From positions 1-44,941 of the forward strand of contig NZ_KE387176.1 of NCBI RefSeq assembly GCF_000430625.1: 44,941 nt of DNA, in the 5' to 3' direction. Source of the stretch: Aneurinibacillus terranovensis DSM 18919. GTDB lineage: Bacteria; Bacillota; Bacilli; Aneurinibacillales; Aneurinibacillaceae. Made by a program: the position numbers and the translations under genes. The notes below the pieces were generated by a model. It saw nothing but the letters and a program-made list of their open reading frames with translations, did not search any database and was not told the origin of the DNA. Below are positions 16,544 to 24,515 of this stretch, piece by piece (the first letter of the stretch is position 1; each line of letters opens with the position of its first letter).

Positions 16544-17920
16544 ATGAAACGATTACTTGTAAAAGGAGTATTGGCACTGACTGCATCAACAGTCTTCCTG
16601 CCGATAGTGCTGACACCAAAGGCTTATGCGTCGTCTGTTGCCGAAACGGCTTCCAGTCCACAGGAACTTGAAACACTCCTGCAGGCTCATTTTACTGACA
16701 GGGATTCGAATTTCACGGTTCATTACACAGGAGACGCGAATGTCATTGAACAAAAGGTCGATGATATTCAAAAAGATATTCAGGACAAAGACGCGTATTT
16801 AGGATTTTCATTAAAGGGATGGGAAGTAAGAATATCGGGCGTGGAAGGAGATGCAGAGCTTACTTTCACGGTAAACTATTGGGATACAAAAGCGCAGGAA
16901 GACTACGTAAACGAGAGAGTGCAGCAAATTCTGTCGCAAATTATTCATCCGGGAATGACAGACGATGAAAAAGAAAAGGCGATCCATGATTACATCGTAT
17001 TGCATGTGGCGTACGATGAAACAGAAACGAAATATTCGCCTTATAATGCGCTTGCAGAAGGGACAACGGTTTGCCAGGGGTACAGCATGCTTGCTTATAA
17101 GATGCTGACAGAGGCAGGAATTCAAAATTATATGGTCGATGGCCAGGCTGATGGACAGAATCACGGGTGGAATCTGGTAAATATAGACGGCAAATGGTAC
17201 CACCTGGATACGACATGGGATGATCCGGTACCGGATAGACCCGGTAAAGTAAGTTACAAATATTATAATCTCACGGATGACCAAATCAAACACCTCAACC
17301 ATACATGGGTGAAAAATTTTCCTGCCGCTGTATCGTCGTATCAGGCGGATTTAGCAAACAAAATCAAAAACGACCCGGCGCATGCCGCGATTTATCGAGA
17401 CCTGGGAATATCGTTAGGATATGATGAGAATTCCCTTCCCATTTCTTCTATACCGCCCATCCCGACTTCGCATTCTACCCCCGCTGCACTTTCCGCGCCT
17501 GCACAGAGTTCGATTTCTTTGCCAGCTAATTCTGTCATCTTTAAACCGGGAAGTACGACATACTGGCAGAATGGGAAGCAGGTTCAGATGGATATCGCCC
17601 CGTTTATTAAAGATGACAGGGTGTACGTTCCTGTACGTTTTATCGCGCAAAGCCTGGGGATTTCTTCAGGGGATATCCAATGGGATGAGAAGTCAAATAC
17701 AGTGATTATTTTCTCAGGTTCACGCGTGATCCAGATGAAGGTGGGAGATAAAAAATTAACTGTAAACGGTGCGGAAGTTTCCATCCCTGTCCCTATCCTT
17801 CGCAATAAAAACGATACCAACAACCGCGTGATGCTGCCTTATCGATTTATTGCCACGGCGCTTGGCGCCAAGGTAGACTGGGATCCCGCGGCGCAGGAAA
17901 TTACGGTGCAGCTTCCATAG
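16544..17920 (+). CDS. Secreted transglutaminase-like protein with stalk domain
   Basis: A 458-residue exported protein. A signal peptide (MKRLLVKGVLAL... to about 31) precedes a transglutaminase/protease-like domain (about 125-235). The catalytic triad is visible: Cys177 in TTVCQGYS, His207 in QNHGWNL and Asp222 in HLDTTWD. A Pro/Ser-rich linker leads to a C-terminal copper-amine-oxidase-N-type stalk domain (about 345-458, with VYVPVRFIAQSLG and VMLPYRFIATALGAKVDWD). It probably acts in the cell envelope as a peptidase or cross-linker. A TTG at 16427 with a very strong SD (AAGGAGGGG) would add 39 cytoplasmic residues before the signal peptide; I prefer 16544. Confidence 0.85.
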   Translation: MKRLLVKGVLALTASTVFLPIVLTPKAYASSVAETASSPQELETLLQAHFTDRDSNFTVHYTGDANVIEQKVDDIQKDIQDKDAYLGFSLKGWEVRISGVEGDAELTFTVNYWDTKAQEDYVNERVQQILSQIIHPGMTDDEKEKAIHDYIVLHVAYDETETKYSPYNALAEGTTVCQGYSMLAYKMLTEAGIQNYMVDGQADGQNHGWNLVNIDGKWYHLDTTWDDPVPDRPGKVSYKYYNLTDDQIKHLNHTWVKNFPAAVSSYQADLANKIKNDPAHAAIYRDLGISLGYDENSLPISSIPPIPTSHSTPAALSAPAQSSISLPANSVIFKPGSTTYWQNGKQVQMDIAPFIKDDRVYVPVRFIAQSLGISSGDIQWDEKSNTVIIFSGSRVIQMKVGDKKLTVNGAEVSIPVPILRNKNDTNNRVMLPYRFIATALGAKVDWDPAAQEITVQLP

Positions 17921-17976
17921 AATAAACGGCAAAGAATAGAGCTAACAACGAGCATGTAGAATCCAACAACCAGCAT
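17839..17976 (-). CDS. Possible small membrane peptide opposite gene end
   Basis: ATG 17976 on the minus strand has an excellent SD (AGGAGGTG, 5 nt spacing) and opens 45 codons beginning MLVVGFYMLVVSSIL, a short hydrophobic segment. The second half overlaps the 3' end of the transglutaminase gene antisense. It could be a true small protein or chance. No family is recognised. Confidence 0.3.
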   Translation of the reverse strand: MLVVGFYMLVVSSILCRLFYGSCTVISCAAGSQSTLAPSAVAINR

Positions 17977-17980
17977 ATAC

Positions 17981-18017
17981 ACACCTCCTGTTACTAAGAA
18001 ATCAGCAAAGGAGGTGT
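17981..18017. repeat. Inverted repeat made of SD sequences
   Basis: ACACCTCCT (17981-17989) and AGGAGGTGT (18009-18017) form a perfect 9-bp stem with a 19-nt loop. On each strand one arm is an ideal SD. The minus-strand one serves the possible peptide at 17976; on the plus strand no start codon follows at usable spacing. No T-tract follows. Confidence 0.55.
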
Positions 18018-18127
18018 CTGCGTTTATAAGGGAACCAGGCTATGGTTCATGGGTAATCTTGGATATTTCATTATATGCGGGAGATGGACGGGCTATGACA
18101 GTTGGGAGCAAAAGGAGGAGATGAAGG

Positions 18128-18874
18128 ATGATGTATGTAGTCAAATTTTTATATAGTTTTCTTTTGCCTCCAGGAATTTTTATCGTTTTCCTGCTTATAC
18201 TGGGAGGATGGTTATTCCGGCGTGACAGGAAGGCCGCTTGTTTGTCGCTGCTGTTCGCGATTGTGATGTATGTTTTTTCAACGCCGTACGTGGGCGATAT
18301 GTTTATCCAATCGTTGGAGAAACGTTACCATCCACCTGCGGCAATGGACGGCGATGTGCTGGTGATGCTTGGCGGAGGAGCGACAGCCGATACACCGGAC
18401 GCAGATGGGACGGGGCAGCTATCCGGTTCCGGAGCCAATCGACTGCTTACCACGGTCAGGCTTTTTAAACAAACGGGACTGCCGATTATTTTATCGGGAG
18501 GGCAAGTGTACAGCGATTCGGGGAGTGAAGCGCTCATCGCGAAGAGGCAGTTAATCACGATGGGGGTACCAGAGGCAAAAATTCTCACCGACAACAAGAG
18601 TTTAAATACAGCAGAAAATGCCCGGTACACGAAACTTCTTTTGCAAAAATACCATTTTACAAGGGCGGTTTTGATTACGTCCGCTTTTCACATGGAACGC
18701 GCCGTCCGCAATTTCGCAAAAGATGGAATTCGTGTCATTCCGTATCCTACAGATTATAAAAGCGATATACATCCCGGAGTGTACACCAATCGGTTTGCAC
18801 CTTCTTCTGATGCGCTGTCCAAGGTGGCTATCGCAGTAAAAGAATATATCGGAATGACAGCTTTATCTTTTTGA
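18128..18874 (+). CDS. YdcF/SanA-type DUF218 membrane protein
   Basis: A 248-residue protein with two N-terminal membrane helices (about 3-27 and 35-55) and an extracytoplasmic DUF218 domain. Characteristic motifs are VLVMLGGGATADT, IILSGGQVYSDSG, SLNTAENARYT and VLITSAFHMERA. YdcF, SanA and ElyC relatives affect envelope integrity and peptidoglycan-precursor metabolism; the chemistry is poorly known. It starts at ATG 18128 behind AAAAGGAGGAGATGAAGG. The two secreted stalk-domain proteins on either side point to a shared envelope role. Confidence 0.85.
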   Translation: MMYVVKFLYSFLLPPGIFIVFLLILGGWLFRRDRKAACLSLLFAIVMYVFSTPYVGDMFIQSLEKRYHPPAAMDGDVLVMLGGGATADTPDADGTGQLSGSGANRLLTTVRLFKQTGLPIILSGGQVYSDSGSEALIAKRQLITMGVPEAKILTDNKSLNTAENARYTKLLLQKYHFTRAVLITSAFHMERAVRNFAKDGIRVIPYPTDYKSDIHPGVYTNRFAPSSDALSKVAIAVKEYIGMTALSF

Positions 18875-18970
18875 AGAAAATTTTACTTCAATTGTTTAAA
18901 CGCCCCCCACAATTTTATGAAGGAAAGTCGAAGTATATGACAGCAAAGTAAATAAAAAAGAGAAGGAGCA

Positions 18971-19687
18971 ATGAAAATGAACAAAAAAATTGTTGCAGCT
19001 TTACTTTCGGCATCGTTAGTTTTGGGAGCTACGCCTGTATTTGCGCACTCCGAAAAAGAACAAGAGAAAGAACATAAGAATGATAGTACATACGTTTTTG
19101 CCAAAGTAAAAGTAAACAAAGACCATGGCTTGGAAAATGCGCTTAAGCATGTTAAGAATGAAAAGGCAAGACAAGCGATTCTGCGAAATATTATGAAGCA
19201 GCAGGGGGAGGTTACTACTACCGATGATGACATTCAGGTTACCCCTCCGACAACAACAACCGATGATTCAATTCAGGTTATATCGCCTGTGACAACGGGT
19301 GATACGATCAATGTGAATCCGGTTTCGGTGAATATTAGTATCAACATTACGATTAACGGCAGCAAGCTTGCATTAGATCAGGCGCCGGTCATCACCGGTG
19401 GAAGAACAGAAGTTCCTATGCGCAGTATTTTTGAAGCGCTGGGAGCGAAAATCGATTGGGATGCGAAAACCAACACGGTAGTCGCCGTGAAAGGGAATAA
19501 GGTGGTTGCTTTTAAAGTAGGGTCCGATATAGCCACTGTAAATGGAAAAAAAGTGAAGCTCGAACAAAAATCACGTATCCTCAACAAGCGAACAATGGTA
19601 CCGCTTCGTTTTGTAAGTGAATCGCTTGGTGCAAGAGTTGATTGGAACGGAGCTACGCGTACCATCGGCATTTTCACGCAAAAGTAA
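18971..19687 (+). CDS. Secreted stalk-domain (copper amine oxidase N-like) protein
   Basis: A 238-residue exported protein: signal peptide (MKMNKKIVAALLSASLVLG... cleaving after about VFA), a charged region (HSEKEQEKEHKND), a low-complexity Thr/Asp stretch with two near-repeats (TTTDDDIQV and TTTDDSIQV), and a C-terminal Cu_amine_oxidN1/stalk domain (about 125-238) with two repeats ending VPMRSIFEALGAKIDWD and VPLRFVSESLGARVDWN. Such domains are common as wall-associated modules in Paenibacillaceae-type bacteria and have no known catalysis alone. ATG 18971 or 18977 is possible, both behind AGAAGGAG. Confidence 0.82.
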   Translation: MKMNKKIVAALLSASLVLGATPVFAHSEKEQEKEHKNDSTYVFAKVKVNKDHGLENALKHVKNEKARQAILRNIMKQQGEVTTTDDDIQVTPPTTTTDDSIQVISPVTTGDTINVNPVSVNISINITINGSKLALDQAPVITGGRTEVPMRSIFEALGAKIDWDAKTNTVVAVKGNKVVAFKVGSDIATVNGKKVKLEQKSRILNKRTMVPLRFVSESLGARVDWNGATRTIGIFTQK

Positions 19688-19731
19688 TTTTCTCAAAATA
19701 GCCGTATCTGTTTGCAGAGAAATTCCATACC

Positions 19732-20010
19732 TTGCTTCCAAAAGGAGAACCGGTTGGGATTTTCCTTCCCAATTCAATCGGCCACGCGGTTACGTTGTTT
19801 GCCCTCTTCAAATTAGGCGCCACGCCGGCTGTTTTCAATTTTTCGATGGGCGTTCAAACGTAGGCATAATTTTGACTCACCGCAACCTTTACGCCAATGT
19901 TGAGCAGGCAAAGAGTGTGATTGATTTAACTTCAAAAGATAAAATTATGAACGCAATGCCTATCTTTAACGCTGCAGGATTGAATCCATTGATGGGATTG
20001 AATCCCTAGC
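19732..20010 (+). pseudogene. Relic of an acyl-CoA/acyl-ACP synthetase gene
   Basis: Two blocks of an AMP-binding ligase remain. LPKGEPVGIFLPNSIG... to FNFSMGVQT (ending in TAG at 19861-19863) matches the part where substrate entry is handled. GIILTHRNLYANVEQ (from about 19863) matches the segment after the ATP-binding loop. The intervening 60-plus residues, including the P-loop, are gone, and stops occur in each block. Similarity ends at about 20008. The gene is dead. Confidence 0.75.
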
Positions 20011-20105
20011 TGGGAACATTCCGTTCAACATTTATAAACGAGCCGGTGACGAATTTGCAGAGAAGCCAACGCAGTTAACCAGATAAAAACGGGCACAGAC
20101 GCAAG

Positions 20106-20146
20106 AAAAACTCGCGAGGTATATTTTGTACTCTCGCGAGTTTTTC
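20106..20146. terminator. Bidirectional terminator
   Basis: AAAAACTCGCGAG (20106-20118) and CTCGCGAGTTTTT (20133-20145) form a perfect 13-bp stem with T-tracts on both strands. It could end the minus-strand GNAT transcript and any plus-strand transcript through the relic. Confidence 0.85.
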
Positions 20147-20224
20147 TGTCAGTACGTGCGATAAAGATGAAGAAAGTGAAGGGAATGTGCATGACATGGT
20201 ACTTATTTTGTACCGCGTTTTTTC

Positions 20225-20704
20225 TTAAAAGTTGGATTTGTATAACATACCGGACGGGCGGACAATCGCCATCATGTTCTGTGGGTTTTCAATAGGGCTG
20301 AATCCATATTGCGCATATAATCCGTGCGCGTCGTTTGTGGCGAGCATAAACCGGCGCAGGTTCTGGAGTTCAGGGTGTCCGACAATAATGCTCATTAACC
20401 ATTTTGACAGCCCCATCCCTCGATAATTCGGTAAAATAAATACATCGGCCAGATAGGCAAACGTCGCCAAATCGGAAATCACCCGGGCGAATCCAATCTG
20501 AGCAGCCTGTCCACCTGCCGGATTCCCTTCATAAACACCAAAGCATAAAGCGGAATTGCGTATGGACTTGTCCAGTATATTTCGCGGCACCCCGGCTGCC
20601 CAGTATGATTCTCCACTCAAAAAAGAGTGTAGTACATCTAAATCAAGATACGTTTTATCCGTTGAAATCGTAAACGCATTTTTTGTCCAGCATGCTGGCA
20701 TCAT
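20225..20704 (-). CDS. GNAT-family N-acetyltransferase
   Basis: A 159-residue acetyltransferase of the GCN5-related fold. The acetyl-CoA pyrophosphate-binding motif lies in DVFILPNYRGMGLSKWLM (Arg/Gly-x-Gly), preceded by GFARVISD on strand beta-4, with the C-terminal LYAQYGFSPI typical of small-molecule GNATs. The acceptor is unknown. It starts at ATG 20704 (or 20701) behind AAGGAAGGG. It is monocistronic with a terminator downstream. Confidence 0.85.
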   Translation of the reverse strand: MMPACWTKNAFTISTDKTYLDLDVLHSFLSGESYWAAGVPRNILDKSIRNSALCFGVYEGNPAGGQAAQIGFARVISDLATFAYLADVFILPNYRGMGLSKWLMSIIVGHPELQNLRRFMLATNDAHGLYAQYGFSPIENPQNMMAIVRPSGMLYKSNF

Positions 20705-20730
20705 TAAATCCCTTCCTTCTGTATTTAATT

Positions 20731-20999
20731 TTACCCAATGAGAAGGTGAAATAGCGGAAATAATGTAAATAGACCCATCACTATAAGAGTAATATTCATT
20801 ACCTTAAACCAAAAATTCCATTTAGTAGGGCTGATGTGAGGTTCCTCGGTGAACGAAGTCCTAATTTCTTTGCTGATTTCATGTAACTTCTTAGCGGTAT
20901 CTACAAATTTGTCATTGAATTTACTGGTGTTGAAAAACAGCCAAATCCCTGATAGCAAAGTTGTCAGGAAAAAAACAGCAAAAACAATATATCACCCAT
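20731..20999 (-). pseudogene. Small two-helix membrane protein broken at a poly-T tract
   Basis: ATG 20999 on the minus strand has an SD (AAAAAGGATC) and reads MGDILFLLFFS before a stop. In the next frame the protein resumes (FLTTLLSGIWLFFNTSKF...) to a stop at 20731, with a second hydrophobic helix (VMNITLIVMGLFTLFPLFHLLI) near the end. The switch is exactly at seven T's (20969-20975 on the plus strand as A's); eight would restore one frame of about 89 residues. It is a frameshift, a sequencing error, or a slippage switch. The family is not recognised. Confidence 0.6.
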
Positions 21000-21174
21000 C
21001 TTATCAGATCCTTTTTACCTAATTTTCAAACAGACTACCTTTCAATCATGTAAAAAAGAGGAAGGGGATAAAATGCAAATAGATACGGGCCCTATAGTTG
21101 TGAACTCGCAACTCGGTCATAGTACAATATAATAAACTATAATTACACTAAAAGGACTGGCGGGGTGCTGTATT

Positions 21175-21717
21175 ATGAACGGTCAACGCAAGGCGAAAGA
21201 AGGCAGCCGGATCATTGACTTCAAAAAGAAGAGAAGGGAAAAGCGAAGGAAGAGCCAGGCATGGCTGCGATGTATCCAGGTGGTGCTGATTGCCACCTCG
21301 CTCCTGTTTATATATAAAGGCGCTTTACTTCTCTTACATGTGAATGTTTCTTACCTGCAGAATTCACACATTTCGTCCCAAAAATTAAGTTCGGTAGAGA
21401 ATCCGGAGGCGAGATCGTTCGCCGAAAAGTTTGTCGCGGATTGGCTGGGGCCTTCCGCGGAGTATACGGTGATTCAACCCCGGCTTAAACCGTCGCTGAA
21501 CGCTAACAGGCTGAAAGACTACCGGTTCAAAAAAATCAGCAGGATAAACGTAACGCAAGTCTATAGCAAAAGCCAGTTTAAAGGAGTGGTTGACCTTACC
21601 GTCACCGGTGAGTTGGCAAACGGACCGGGCACACTGCACATTGGGCTTCCTCTCGAATATCTGCCGGAGAAAAACAAATTCCAGATTTATGACTACCCGG
21701 TAGTCATAAAACAATAG
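21175..21717 (+). CDS. Membrane-anchored protein with C-terminal NTF2-like domain
   Basis: A 180-residue protein: a very basic cytoplasmic N-terminus (KKKRREKRRK, about 18-27), one membrane helix (about 33-55), then an extracytoplasmic domain (about 70-180; ARSFAEKFVADWL, FKGVVDLTVTGEL). The layout and the FAEKFV segment recall TcpC/ConC conjugation proteins, but it has only one domain and no conjugation genes are near. Start ATG 21175 follows an SD-like GGACTGGCGGGG. I treat the function as unknown. Confidence 0.6.
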   Translation: MNGQRKAKEGSRIIDFKKKRREKRRKSQAWLRCIQVVLIATSLLFIYKGALLLLHVNVSYLQNSHISSQKLSSVENPEARSFAEKFVADWLGPSAEYTVIQPRLKPSLNANRLKDYRFKKISRINVTQVYSKSQFKGVVDLTVTGELANGPGTLHIGLPLEYLPEKNKFQIYDYPVVIKQ

Positions 21718-21752
21718 GCCCATCCGTTATTTTTGCGGGTGGCCTGCTTTTT
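21716..21752. terminator. Terminator between convergent genes
   Basis: GGCCCATCCG (21717-21726) pairs imperfectly with CGGGTGGCC (21736-21744), followed by TGCTTTTTGG on the plus strand. It overlaps the end of the convergent minus-strand gene. Confidence 0.6.
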
Positions 21753-21978
21753 GGTTTGTGACAGCATTTCCACCCATTTTATTGCTGCTCATCTGTATAC
21801 CCTGCTGCGTTTTTACAGCGCCAAGGACAAAGAGGGCGAAAAATGCCGAACAAAGGACAATAGCGATTGCCCCGTTTTTAAGGCTGCCTTTTTTCCTAAA
21901 ACTCAAAACCGAAAGAATGGTAAATCCCCCGAACACAAGAGCACAGAATAGCCCGATAAGGCCAATAACCCCCCACAT
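21727..21978 (-). CDS. Small two-helix membrane protein, unknown
   Basis: An 83-residue protein with two membrane helices (about 3-27 and 36-58, with LIGLFCALVFGGFTIL and AIAIVLCSAFFALFVLGAV) and a polar tail ending in AGHPQK. ATG 21978 has SD GGGAGGGG at good spacing. I do not recognise a family. A perfect inverted repeat at 22035-22062 lies just upstream. Confidence 0.6.
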   Translation of the reverse strand: MWGVIGLIGLFCALVFGGFTILSVLSFRKKGSLKNGAIAIVLCSAFFALFVLGAVKTQQGIQMSSNKMGGNAVTNQKAGHPQK

Positions 21979-22034
21979 AACTACCCCTCCCGTTTATCAA
22001 ACGTTATATTTCGGGTATGTAATACCGTCTTAAT

Positions 22035-22062
22035 AACTATATGAATCGTTTTGCATATAGTT
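22035..22062. promoter_or_regulatory. Inverted repeat upstream of the small membrane gene
   Basis: AACTATATG (22035-22043) and CATATAGTT (22054-22062) are perfect 9-bp arms around a 10-nt spacer. AT-rich content, symmetry and position before a minus-strand gene suggest an operator rather than a terminator. Confidence 0.4.
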
Positions 22063-22115
22063 TAATAGTATCATTAAAAAAATGGGAAAAGAATATGTAA
22101 ATGTAGAAAAAGGGT

Positions 22116-22166
22116 AAAAAAAATCCTCTCCCCTCATAAGAATAATAAAAATCCCGGAGGGGAGAA
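22116..22166 (-). terminator. Terminator of the carbonic anhydrase gene
   Basis: GAGGGGAG and CTCCCCTC arms (22157-22164 and 22128-22135) form a stem that, on the minus strand, is followed by GATTTTTTTT. It lies just after the stop of the gene at 22178. Confidence 0.8.
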
Positions 22167-22177
22167 GGCCAAGTACG

Positions 22178-22756
22178 TTATACGCGATTAGCGGAATAAC
22201 CGTTGACCACAAGGTCCAGTTGCCCTGTTTTAGGGTCAATCACTAGGCCATGAATCGGCGTATTTGGTGGAAGAAGAGGGTGGGACTTTATTTTTGCTAC
22301 GCTGTCTGCCACGCTTTCTTCCACACAGCTAAAACCTTTTAACCATTCGGTTAAATCAATGCCGGCATGCACCAGCGTGTCAATTTTTTCTTGGGATATC
22401 CCCTGTTCTCTGGCCTTTTCCAGTATAGATTCTGAACTGAGCCCGGTCATGCCGCAATCACGGTGGCCAATGACATACACCTCTTCGGCACTCAATTCGT
22501 AAAGTGCCACCAGTATGCTGCGCATAATACTACCAAAAGGGTGGGAAACGATTGCCCCGGCATTTTTAACAATTTTCGCATCTCCAGTCCGGAGGTTCAT
22601 CGCTCGTTCAAGAAGCCCGATAAGGCGGGTATCCATACAGGTAAGAATCACCATCTTTTTGTCCGGAAATTTGGTAGCGTTAAATTCCTCATACGATTTA
22701 TTTTCAACAAAAGAGCGGTTATAGGCCAGAATATCAGATAGGCCGTTCACAGGCAT
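22178..22756 (-). CDS. Beta-class carbonic anhydrase
   Basis: A 192-residue beta-carbonic anhydrase interconverting CO2 and bicarbonate. Zinc ligands Cys40, His98 and Cys101 (GHRDCG) and the Asp42-Arg44 dyad in CMDTR are all present, as is KNAGAIV. The C-terminal part (IHGLVIDPKTGQLDLVVNGY) is complete. The first ATG (22756) is only one or two bases from the SD (AAGGAGGGA), so GTG at 22750 (third codon) has better spacing and may be the true start. It is monocistronic. Confidence 0.93.
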   Translation of the reverse strand: MPVNGLSDILAYNRSFVENKSYEEFNATKFPDKKMVILTCMDTRLIGLLERAMNLRTGDAKIVKNAGAIVSHPFGSIMRSILVALYELSAEEVYVIGHRDCGMTGLSSESILEKAREQGISQEKIDTLVHAGIDLTEWLKGFSCVEESVADSVAKIKSHPLLPPNTPIHGLVIDPKTGQLDLVVNGYSANRV

Positions 22757-22989
22757 TCCCTCCTTCCATTACGAATCGAAATTCGCTGCTATATTTATAT
22801 CATAAATGAAGTGAAAAAATTAAGGAAGCTTACAAAGCAAATAAACATTGTACTGGTCAGTTCACCGGCTTTGCCAATTCCGTCTGCGTTGGATAAAAAA
22901 GTTATGCATATCATATATAAGGTAATTCATGCATTGTTTTTCTCCATCGAATCCATACTATGGGTAGTTAGGAAGGAGGAGGAAGAATA

Positions 22990-23817
22990 TTGTCAGATAA
23001 GCACCAGTTTTTTCAGCAGAGCATGGACCCGCAGAAGCCGGTTATGCCAGAACAGGCGCCGATGGCTCCGGGACAACCGCCTGCTGCGCCGGCACAACCT
23101 GAAATTATGCCTGAAGGTATGCCTATGCCTCCACGTAAAGCAGTTACCGAAATGATCCAGCAGTTTGGGCAGACGAATGTCCCGACGATGTCTGAGAACA
23201 ATATTTTTTGTTTACCCATCATTGGACAGATTGAAGGACATCTGCAGCTGCCGCCTCAGAACAAAACAACGAAATATGAACATATCATTCCCCAACTGGT
23301 AGCTGCCGAACAGAATCAAAATATTGAAGGCGTACTCATTATCCTCAATACAGTTGGCGGCGATGTGGAGGCTGGCCTTGCGATAGCCGAGATGATCGCC
23401 TCGCTGTCGAAGCCTTCTGTAGCACTTGTGCTGGGCGGAGGGCATTCGATTGGTGTACCGATAGCGGTCTCTGCTGACTACAGTTTCATCGCCGAAACAG
23501 CCACGATGACGATACATCCGGTGCGTCTGACCGGGCTTGTAATCGGGGTGGCGGAAAGCTTCGAATACTTAGAAAAAATGCAGGATCGCGTAGTGAAATT
23601 CGTTACGCAGCATTCGAAAATAAGCGAACCGGATTTTAGGCAATTAATGCTGAAGGTTGGTGAATTAACGCGCGATGTCGGGACAAATGTAGTCGGTACG
23701 AAAGCTGTTGAATACGGGCTCATTGATGAAGTGGGCGGGCTTGGCCAGGCTCTTCGCGAATTGAACAAGCGAATTGAAACGAACAGGTCAAAAGATACCG
23801 AGCAGGTGGTTCAATGA
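22990..23817 (+). CDS. tepA: ClpP-like serine peptidase TepA
   Basis: A 275-residue member of the ClpP/crotonase-like peptidase group. In Bacillus, TepA supports protein translocation and spore quality. A low-complexity N-terminus ([18 protein letters not shown], about 18-35) precedes the protease core. The nucleophile Ser sits in [12 protein letters not shown], with IHPVRLTG carrying the His region. It starts at TTG 22990 with an ideal SD (AAGGAGGAGG) and ends ATGA-overlapping ylzJ. The gene order tepA-ylzJ-spoIIIE is conserved in Bacillales and supports the call. Confidence 0.92.
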   Translation: MSDKHQFFQQSMDPQKPVMPEQAPMAPGQPPAAPAQPEIMPEGMPMPPRKAVTEMIQQFGQTNVPTMSENNIFCLPIIGQIEGHLQLPPQNKTTKYEHIIPQLVAAEQNQNIEGVLIILNTVGGDVEAGLAIAEMIASLSKPSVALVLGGGHSIGVPIAVSADYSFIAETATMTIHPVRLTGLVIGVAESFEYLEKMQDRVVKFVTQHSKISEPDFRQLMLKVGELTRDVGTNVVGTKAVEYGLIDEVGGLGQALRELNKRIETNRSKDTEQVVQ

Positions 23818-24041
23818 TTATTTATTCGGCGATGCCGCTTGAACTTATTTTTCAAAATGAGGACAGTCATGCGTACGATTGCCAGGAAATTCAGGTAGGC
23901 GCCGTAACAATGGTCGTACAGGCAACAGGAGTGAATGAGGCAAAGATTGTGAGATTGATCAGCCCCAATCCGCAGGATTACTTGAATCCCTCGTATGCTC
24001 CGGGGCAGAAGATTTATTTTCGGCCGAACTTGGATCGGTAA
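23814..24041 (+). CDS. ylzJ: YlzJ-like protein
   Basis: A 75-residue protein beginning [15 protein letters not shown] and ending near [12 protein letters not shown], matching the YlzJ family by sequence and by its fixed place after tepA. The start overlaps the tepA stop by four bases (translational coupling). Function unknown, presumably sporulation-related. Confidence 0.88.
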   Translation: MIIYSAMPLELIFQNEDSHAYDCQEIQVGAVTMVVQATGVNEAKIVRLISPNPQDYLNPSYAPGQKIYFRPNLDR

Positions 24042-24099
24042 TTAAAAAAGTGCTGTAAAACCGTGGTTTTCCACTATTTACGTACCATCTGTTACGTAG

Positions 24100-24215
24100 T
24101 TATTTGACCACATTTTGACCACATGGAGTCTACTTGGGTTGTTTTGAACGACTTTTCAGCGCGTTATCAAAGTTTTTAGCTAGTGTATGCCAGAAAAAAA
24201 GCGAAAGGGCCGTTC
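24100..24215 (-). pseudogene. C-terminal relic of a phage-type tyrosine integrase
   Basis: On the minus strand the frame reads WHTLAKNFDNALKSRSKQPK, a stop, then TPCGQNVVK and a second stop (24100-24102). This tail, especially CGQNVVK, is typical of the last residues of phage integrases. Everything upstream, including the catalytic Arg/His/Tyr core, is missing. It marks a former prophage or integrative element between ylzJ and spoIIIE. Confidence 0.6.
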
Positions 24216-24236
24216 CTGAAGAGGACGGTTTTTCTT
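24210..24236 (+). terminator. Weak terminator in the insertion region
   Basis: CCGTTCC (24210-24216) and GGACGG (24223-24228) form a short imperfect stem followed by TTTTTC. It comes after the integrase relic. Confidence 0.45.
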
Positions 24237-24288
24237 TTAAGAAAAATTGGATGTCGGACGAGGTTTCATTTTTTGAACTCTATATTAG

Positions 24289-24324
24289 AAAGGCGGTTGT
24301 TTTCATAGATAGCCGCCTTTCTTG
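24289..24324 (+). terminator. Terminator-like hairpin before the DUF4383-type gene
   Basis: AAAGGCGGTT (24289-24298) and AGCCGCCTTT (24311-24320) form a 10-bp stem with one wobble, then CTTG. Between 24325 and 24515 no gene is supported; a frame with YMTPIPEPVPAIVTNLCADL could be a scrap of a phage head-tail connector. Confidence 0.5.
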
Positions 24325-24515
24325 TCGTTATATGACCCCGATTCCAGAACCGGTACCCGCCATTGTTACGAATCTATGCGCTGATTTAGCGGCAAGCTTT
24401 ATCTTTGACCAACATATGACGGCGACCGCTGCGAAGTTTTTTTGTTTGCAAAAGTGGGCAATTTCCACACAATATTCATAATATGAAGCAAGTAGGTCAG
24501 AGAGGGGTGAAAATA

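Noticed and set aside
22811-23155. A plus-strand reading frame overlapping the tepA start
   Set aside because: It is in another frame from tepA, has no SD at its start, lacks family resemblance and its second half is the shadow of tepA.
24103-24124. Tandem TTTGACCACAT direct repeat as a possible attachment site
   Set aside because: The repeat is explained by the coding sequence of the integrase tail (CGQNVVK read on the minus strand), so it is not evidence of an att site on its own.
24134-24480. A 115-codon plus-strand frame in the ylzJ-spoIIIE gap
   Set aside because: It runs through two terminator hairpins and the integrase relic, has no SD, and only its last third looks coding-like; reported as possible phage scrap only.
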